A stretch of 9,878 bases of DNA. It comes from Ktedonobacterales bacterium. Lineage in GTDB: Bacteria > Chloroflexota > Ktedonobacteria > Ktedonobacterales > JADMIN01. The notes under the pieces are model-generated. The model worked only from the letters and a program-made list of their open reading frames with translations. It ran no database searches and was not told the DNA's origin. Made by a program: the position numbers and the translations under genes. Location of the stretch: NCBI GenBank assembly GCA_025450405.1, contig JANWHL010000306.1, positions 1 through 9,878 of the forward strand. The letters run 5' to 3'. Positions 6,517 to 9,878 of the stretch are shown here, one piece after another (the stretch's first letter is position 1; every line of letters begins with the position of its first letter).

Positions 6517-6546
6517 CCTTGAGCGAGCGCCACGGCGGCGCGGACG

Positions 6547-8343
6547 TTACGGCTGGACCTGGGAGACGAACGTGCCCCAGTTGGCGAGCAGCGTGCGCGG
6601 CGCGTTCGGAATGTACTCGGCCGCCAGCCAGATCGTACCATCACTATCGGCCACGGCGGCGGAGTAGTCCCCCCACCGAGAGACGCGGTCGGAGCCGCCG
6701 AAGGCGTTATACCCCGTGAAGCCGTCCTCGGGCAGTTGGCCCGCGCCGGCGATGTGTACCGCCCCGGCGCCGTGGGTGGCGTCGATGGGGGCGTATCCGG
6801 TGCTCGGATAGTAGTCCGGACCGGCGATCGTGAAGCCGATGATGCCCTGACCACTGGCGTTCACGCCGATCGACGGGAACAGCACGTCGTCGGATTGCAG
6901 GGCGATGTAGCCCTGATTGGTCATTGTGCCGGCCACCTGGCCGCCAGAGTCCGACGGCGTGACGATGAAGTACGCGACGGCCGACCGCGTGGCGCCGTTG
7001 GAGGCGACTACCGTGTTCACGCCCGAGAACAGCATGCCGTTGGCGTAGACCACTTGGTTCATACGGTCATCATTGCTGGCGAGGAACTCGAGCTTCTCCT
7101 GCTTCAAGGACGAGCCAAGCGGCGTCGGGCCGCTCTGCTGCGCGGAGGCCGGTGGCTGGCCGTAGACCTCGCTATCGAGGACGGCATCGGTCAGGTTGAC
7201 GCTCGGCGTCTTGTTGCCCAGCGTGCTGGTCCCGGTGAGCGCCCAGACGGCGATGCGATTGTCAAGCGGAGACGGGCCGAACTGGAGCGCGCTGAGGAAG
7301 TACTCAGTGTTGCTCGCGAAGGCGCCGCCGGGCGGCGTGGTCGCCGGCTGGATCGAGTACCAAATACCGCCCGCGTCCGGCGTCGGCATGGCACCGGCGT
7401 TGATGTGAACCACCGCCGGCAGGCTCCCCGACTCGAGCGCGGCCTTGTTCATGGCGGAGACCTGGGCACCATTGAATCCACCGGAGAATGGGAATTCGTT
7501 GGTACTGACGTAGAAGCCGTTGGCGTCGGCCCCGATGAGCGGCTGGTCACCCAGGCACGGGCAGTTGGGGTTGCTCGGGGTGCCGTTCTGGCCGTCGTCC
7601 GTTGTGTCGATGCTGTAGAAGTTCCACATGCCGCGCGGATCGTTGCTCTTGCTGACCGCGATCATGACCTCGGTCCGGCCGGCGGTGTCCTCGCGCAGGA
7701 CCGTGAGGAACCAGTGCCCCTTGTTCGCGCTGTCGTAGTAGCACTTCGGGTCGCTGGTGAAGTCGCCGGCGACGCCGGTGGTGCGATTGATCTCGGGGAT
7801 GAGGCCGAAGAACTGATTGATGGCGGCCGGCTGCGTGAGCGCGTTGCCGTGCGTGTCGAAAACCCGGATGGCCGTGTTGATGCTCTCGACGACGAAGCCG
7901 TTGCCGACGCACAGCGCCTGATCCGGCGGCTCGAGGCTGAACTGCGTGTTGACGTAACTGCCCGTGCCGGCGAGCCGCTGGTCGGCGTGCGATAGTCCGA
8001 TGAAGCCGGAGAAGCCCGGGTTGCTGGACGCCACCGCGCTCGTGCCAGGCTGTGGGACATCAGCGGCCGGGACGCGGATCGCCCCGTTGCCAGTATGCGG
8101 AACCTGGACATCGACCGCGTTGTCGGTCACATACTCGAGGTTGGCCGGCCCCGTCGCCGATGTGGCGGAGCTGCCGGCGACGGCGAGCGAGCCGATGCCC
8201 GCGTAGCTCAGATGCTAGATCGTGCCCTGGGCGCCGGGCGATGCGTGCGAGCTGCCAAAGCGAACGAAGAATGCGGCCACGAGGATCGCGAGAATGACGG
8301 AGCTGCTCACCGCGAGCAGCAGCGGACGTTTGATGGAACGCAT
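6547..8343 (-). pseudogene. Secreted protein of unknown function, interrupted by one in-frame amber codon
   Basis: From the ATG at 8343 the frame encodes a clear signal peptide or anchor: basic 'RSIKR', a hydrophobic core at about residues 8-26, then 'SSHASPG'. Codon 43 is TAG (8217-8215). The frame then continues open for 555 codons to a TAA at 6547. There is no frameshift and no other stop, so a single CAG-to-TAG change would explain it. The first usable restart is GTG at 8130, which gives 527 residues but has no ribosome site and no signal peptide. GAGGAAGG precedes the ATG at 8343. The mature part is beta-rich: 'SLEPPDQALCVGNGFVVES' (about codons 136-154), four Cys including a C-P-C (about 261-263), and 'GDQPLIGADANGFYVSTNEF'. 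This resembles a family of hypothetical secreted propeller-like proteins of soil bacteria. No catalytic motif can be assigned. It could be a pseudogene, a sequencing error or a read-through gene. Confidence 0.7.
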
Positions 8344-8369
8344 GGACGATGTATACCTTCCTCATTGAA

Positions 8370-8391
8370 GATCGGTCCGATCGATGATCGG
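8370..8391. promoter_or_regulatory. Overlapping palindromes GATCGG/CCGATC/GATCGG, possible operator
   Basis: GATCGG-T-CCGATC (8370-8382) is a perfect palindrome around one base. Its right half also forms CCGATC-GAT-GATCGG (8377-8391). The result is three half-sites in alternating orientation within 22 bases, in the gap between the divergent genes starting at 8343 (minus) and 8562 (plus), 27 bases from the first start codon. This layout suits a dimeric repressor or activator. The binding protein is unknown. Confidence 0.45.
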
Positions 8392-8480
8392 GCCATCGAA
8401 CGCCGGGCGGCACCACCGTGCCGTCCCCCACCAACCGCGGGCTGGATGCCACGGCGCCCGCCCGCGTCGCGGCGGATCGC

Positions 8481-8510
8481 TTGCGGACCGCCCACACGGC
8501 TGAGCATAAC
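8481..8510 (+). promoter_or_regulatory. Weak candidate promoter for the gene at 8562
   Basis: TTGCGG (8481-8486) and CATAAC (8505-8510) are separated by 18 bases and end 51 bases before the ATG at 8562. Both hexamers deviate from consensus, so support is limited. Confidence 0.25.
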
Positions 8511-8561
8511 GAGCATACACTGAATATCGTCAGCTCTTCAAGTGGCTGGGGAGAAGGAGAC

Positions 8562-9128
8562 ATGACCAGTTCAGACACGCACTGCGTCGCAGCCGGCGCC
8601 ACGGCTCGCGGCGTATCCGAGAAGTTGCGCGCACTCGCGCGGTGGGGCGTCCGTTCGCCCTCCTTCGGTGTGGCACTCCTGTTCCTGGCGCTGATCGCGA
8701 CTGGCGCGTTCTTCCTGGGCAGGACCACCGCGCCCGCGAGCTTCGACCAGCAGCTTCCCCCGCGCGTCGGCGTGCCAGCGCACGCGCGCCTGGTGCGGCG
8801 CGAAGACTACCTCCAACTCCATATCCAGAACTGGTATTACGCCATTCCCGGCACGACACAGACCGCGCTGACCGCCTATTACCATGATCAACTCGCGCGC
8901 GACGGCTGGCGCTGCATTCGCGCCATGACCTCAACCAACATCACCGTCGCCGGCCACGCATTTTCGGGCTCCAGTGTCTACATCACCGCGCTCAGTGGGA
9001 CTACCAAGGCCCAAATCTACACCGCCGACCAGGAATACGGCTCCTACCTCTTGCAAGACGACCTGCCCGATCAGGCCATCGCCCTGAAGATCTCACTGGA
9101 GCTAGAGGCCAAGCCCACTTGCGTCTGA
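8562..9128 (+). CDS. Small single-pass membrane-anchored protein of unknown function
   Basis: This 188-residue protein has a basic N-terminal tail (about residues 1-34), one transmembrane helix (about 35-53, 'SFGVALLFLALIATGAFFLG') and an outer domain of about 135 residues. The ATG at 8562 has a strong GGAGAAGGAG three bases upstream; an in-frame ATG at 8418 lacks a ribosome site and would add a polar tail before the helix. The outer domain contains 'ALTAYYHDQLARDGW' (about 102-116), a pattern seen in uncharacterised lipid- or membrane-anchored proteins in which a short helix is followed by a beta sheet. Three Cys are present (residues 8, 118 and 187); 118 and 187 could form a disulfide outside the cell. 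The gene is divergent from the amber-interrupted secreted protein and shares its intergenic operator-like repeats, so joint regulation is possible. No function can be named. Confidence 0.75.
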   Translation: MTSSDTHCVAAGATARGVSEKLRALARWGVRSPSFGVALLFLALIATGAFFLGRTTAPASFDQQLPPRVGVPAHARLVRREDYLQLHIQNWYYAIPGTTQTALTAYYHDQLARDGWRCIRAMTSTNITVAGHAFSGSSVYITALSGTTKAQIYTADQEYGSYLLQDDLPDQAIALKISLELEAKPTCV

Positions 9129-9164
9129 TACGCGCCGCGAAAGAAGGCTGCCACGTTGGTGCCG

Positions 9165-9212
9165 CCAGACGTCCACAGAGCCAGACGTCCACAGAACCGG
9201 GCGTCCACCGGA
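9165..9212. repeat. 16-bp tandem repeat, two near-perfect copies plus one degenerate copy
   Basis: CCAGACGTCCACAGAG (9165-9180) is followed without a gap by CCAGACGTCCACAGAA (9181-9196). A third unit (9197-9212) keeps 11 of 16 bases around the core GCGTCCAC. Confidence 0.75.
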
Positions 9213-9333
9213 CGCCCCGACGTAATTGGTGACATTGGGCATACACCGAACGCCTCGACGATGCGGAAGCGATCAGCCAAATTGAGCATGATTCCATATT
9301 TGCCCTCATGGCGAGCGGGCCTCCCAGACGCGA

Positions 9334-9400
9334 CGGGGCCGAGCGCGGGGATCGCTCCCCACACCCGGCCCCGCCTGATGCCGCGCGCCTCACGCGCGGC
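9334..9400. terminator. Paired GC-rich hairpins between convergent genes
   Basis: An outer stem CGGGGCCG/CGGCCCCG (9334-9341 with 9366-9373) encloses an inner stem GGGGA/TCCCC with a TCGC loop (9347-9360). A second hairpin GCCGCGCG/CGCGCGGC with a 5-base loop follows (9380-9400). They lie between the plus-strand stop at 9128 and the minus-strand stop at 9439, so they could end transcription from either side. There is no T-run, and the distance from 9128 is long (about 205 bases), so service to the minus-strand gene is more likely. Confidence 0.45.
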
Positions 9401-9438
9401 GATGCGCTACAGGCTACGTCCTCCGTCGCGCGGTCGCG

Positions 9439-9878
9439 CTAGCTGACCGCGACATCGTCATACAGGGTGTACGTTGGATCGGTGGCGTAATTGTCGTCAT
9501 GACTGATCAGGGTCAACGTCACCGAGTGGCCCGCCGTCACACTCGTGGACACGTGGACCCACGACCCAGTGTTGGTGCAGGTCTTGGCCAGCACCGTCGT
9601 GGTCGTCCCGGTCGTGTTGTCCTTGAGGGTGACCGTCGCCCAGTCATACGTCACCGTATCCGGACACACCACTCGATACCAGAACCCCAGCGTGGTGGCC
9701 CCGGTGGGGATGGTGAAGGTCTGGGCGATGGTGCTGTCGCCGTTGGTGGGTGAGCTCGAGCCGGCCTGGCCCGAGTGACTGCCGGAGTGGGCCGTGGCGC
9801 TGATCGAGGTCGCCTGCCCACCGGTCGTCCACCCGCTGAACGTCCCCGTCTCGAACCCAGGGTTGACGACGGGGTTGC
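9439..9878 (-). CDS. C-terminus of a secreted protein with a carbohydrate-binding-like beta-sandwich
   Basis: The frame is open from the window edge to a TAG at 9441-9439, giving the last 145 residues of a larger protein. It opens with 'NPVVNPGFETGTFSGWTTGG', the classic start of CBM4/9-like or MAM-like beta-sandwich domains. It continues with 'AHSGSHSGQAGSS', 'IAQTFTIPTGATTLGFWYRV', a pair of Cys (in 'VVCPD' and 'AKTCTN') that could be a disulfide, and a closing 'YTLYDDVAVS' strand. Such domains commonly sit at the C-terminus of secreted peptidases and glycoside hydrolases in Chloroflexota and Actinobacteria, where they bind sugars or stabilise the enzyme. The composition is rich in Thr, Ser and Gly with few Lys, as usual for exported proteins. 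The catalytic part and start lie beyond the window, so the enzyme type is unknown. Confidence 0.8.
   Translation of the reverse strand, partial: NPVVNPGFETGTFSGWTTGGQATSISATAHSGSHSGQAGSSSPTNGDSTIAQTFTIPTGATTLGFWYRVVCPDTVTYDWATVTLKDNTTGTTTTVLAKTCTNTGSWVHVSTSVTAGHSVTLTLISHDDNYATDPTYTLYDDVAVS

Larger units (their letters stand above)
6102..6546. other. Long intergenic spacer rich in inverted repeats
   Basis: No convincing gene lies in these 445 bases; open frames on both strands are GC-driven and lack ribosome sites. The stretch carries the GGAGG of the phosphatase gene (minus) near its left end, GCTGGC/GCCAGC at 6216-6230, GGCAC/GTGCC at 6331-6347, a short direct repeat of 'acgctcgtg' around 6380-6400, and two strong hairpins listed separately. 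I could not identify a clear promoter for the phosphatase gene. Confidence 0.5.
9129..9438. other. Intergenic spacer between convergent genes
   Basis: No gene is supported in these 310 bases. Minus-strand open frames cross the region but have no ribosome site and match no family I know. The spacer holds a 16-bp tandem repeat (9165-9212) on the left and GC-rich hairpins (9334-9400) on the right. Confidence 0.5.

Noticed and set aside
5715..6719. 334-codon plus-strand open frame across the phosphatase gene and its upstream spacer
   Set aside because: It overlaps a PAP2 gene with all three catalytic motifs, is Arg/Pro-rich and has no good ribosome site.
6736..7995. 419-codon plus-strand open frame opposite the secreted-protein gene
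   Set aside because: The composition is Arg/Val/Asp/Gly-rich with no recognisable domain. The minus strand has a signal peptide and protein-like sequence, so this is a shadow.
8060..8728. Minus-strand 222-codon open frame overlapping the signal-peptide region and the divergent gene
   Set aside because: It crosses two real genes and an intergenic region, and is Arg/Ser-rich. The signal peptide lies in another frame starting at 8343.
9165..9212. CRISPR-like array
   Set aside because: Units are 16 bp and contiguous, with no unique spacers between them.
9071..9364. Minus-strand open frame of 97 codons beginning MWGAIPALGPVASGRP
   Set aside because: It has no ribosome site, overlaps the end of a better supported plus-strand gene and contains the tandem repeat and hairpin; it resembles no family I recognise.

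Overview
The window is GC-rich chromosomal DNA, probably from a member of the Chloroflexota (Thermomicrobia- or Ktedonobacteria-like). That assignment is an inference. It rests on the overall style of the proteins: a large sortilin/BNR-repeat protein that opens with a GTG, a DUF433/DUF5615 pair, and secreted beta-rich proteins of unknown function. There is no rRNA, tRNA or other phylogenetic marker. I saw no CRISPR array, no complete insertion sequence and no replication origin.

Left part (1-1751). The first 75 bases are the start of a minus-strand gene that leaves the window; it looks like the N-terminus of a SAM-dependent methyltransferase. Divergent from it are two tandem copies of a predicted toxin-antitoxin module. 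In each, a DUF433 antitoxin-like gene is joined by an ATGA overlap to a DUF5615 PIN-like toxin gene. Module 1 (241-992) looks intact. Module 2 (1099-1751) keeps its own promoter and a complete antitoxin, but its toxin loses homology after about 46 codons. A short out-of-frame segment that may be the tail of an IS66-type transposase begins at that breakpoint. Module 2 is therefore a probable orphan antitoxin.

Middle part (1752-6101). A non-coding stretch with a TATAAT box and a perfect 10-bp tandem repeat leads into a 1054-residue sortilin/VPS10-like protein (2109-5273) with about eleven Asp-box (BNR) repeats, an FlgD-like beta domain and a helical C-terminus. It has no visible signal peptide. 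Convergent to it, across a long stem-loop, is a PAP2-family membrane phosphatase (5361-6101, minus) of the undecaprenyl-diphosphatase type.

Right part (6102-9878). A stem-loop-rich spacer of about 445 bases follows. Next is a secreted protein of unknown function (6547-8343, minus) whose reading frame carries one in-frame amber codon just after the signal peptide. A divergent intergenic region holds a striking GATCGG/CCGATC/GATCGG inverted-repeat cluster. Beyond it lies a small single-pass membrane protein (8562-9128, plus). A spacer with a 16-bp tandem repeat and strong hairpins separates this from the C-terminus of a secreted protein with a carbohydrate-binding-like beta-sandwich (9439-9878, minus, cut by the window edge).

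These genes do not form one pathway. The window reads as several short transcription units, mostly divergent or convergent, with an envelope/secreted flavour on the right and a toxin-antitoxin island on the left. I found no convincing new multi-gene system. The items most worth checking are the decayed second toxin, the amber-interrupted secreted protein and the inverted-repeat cluster at 8370-8391.
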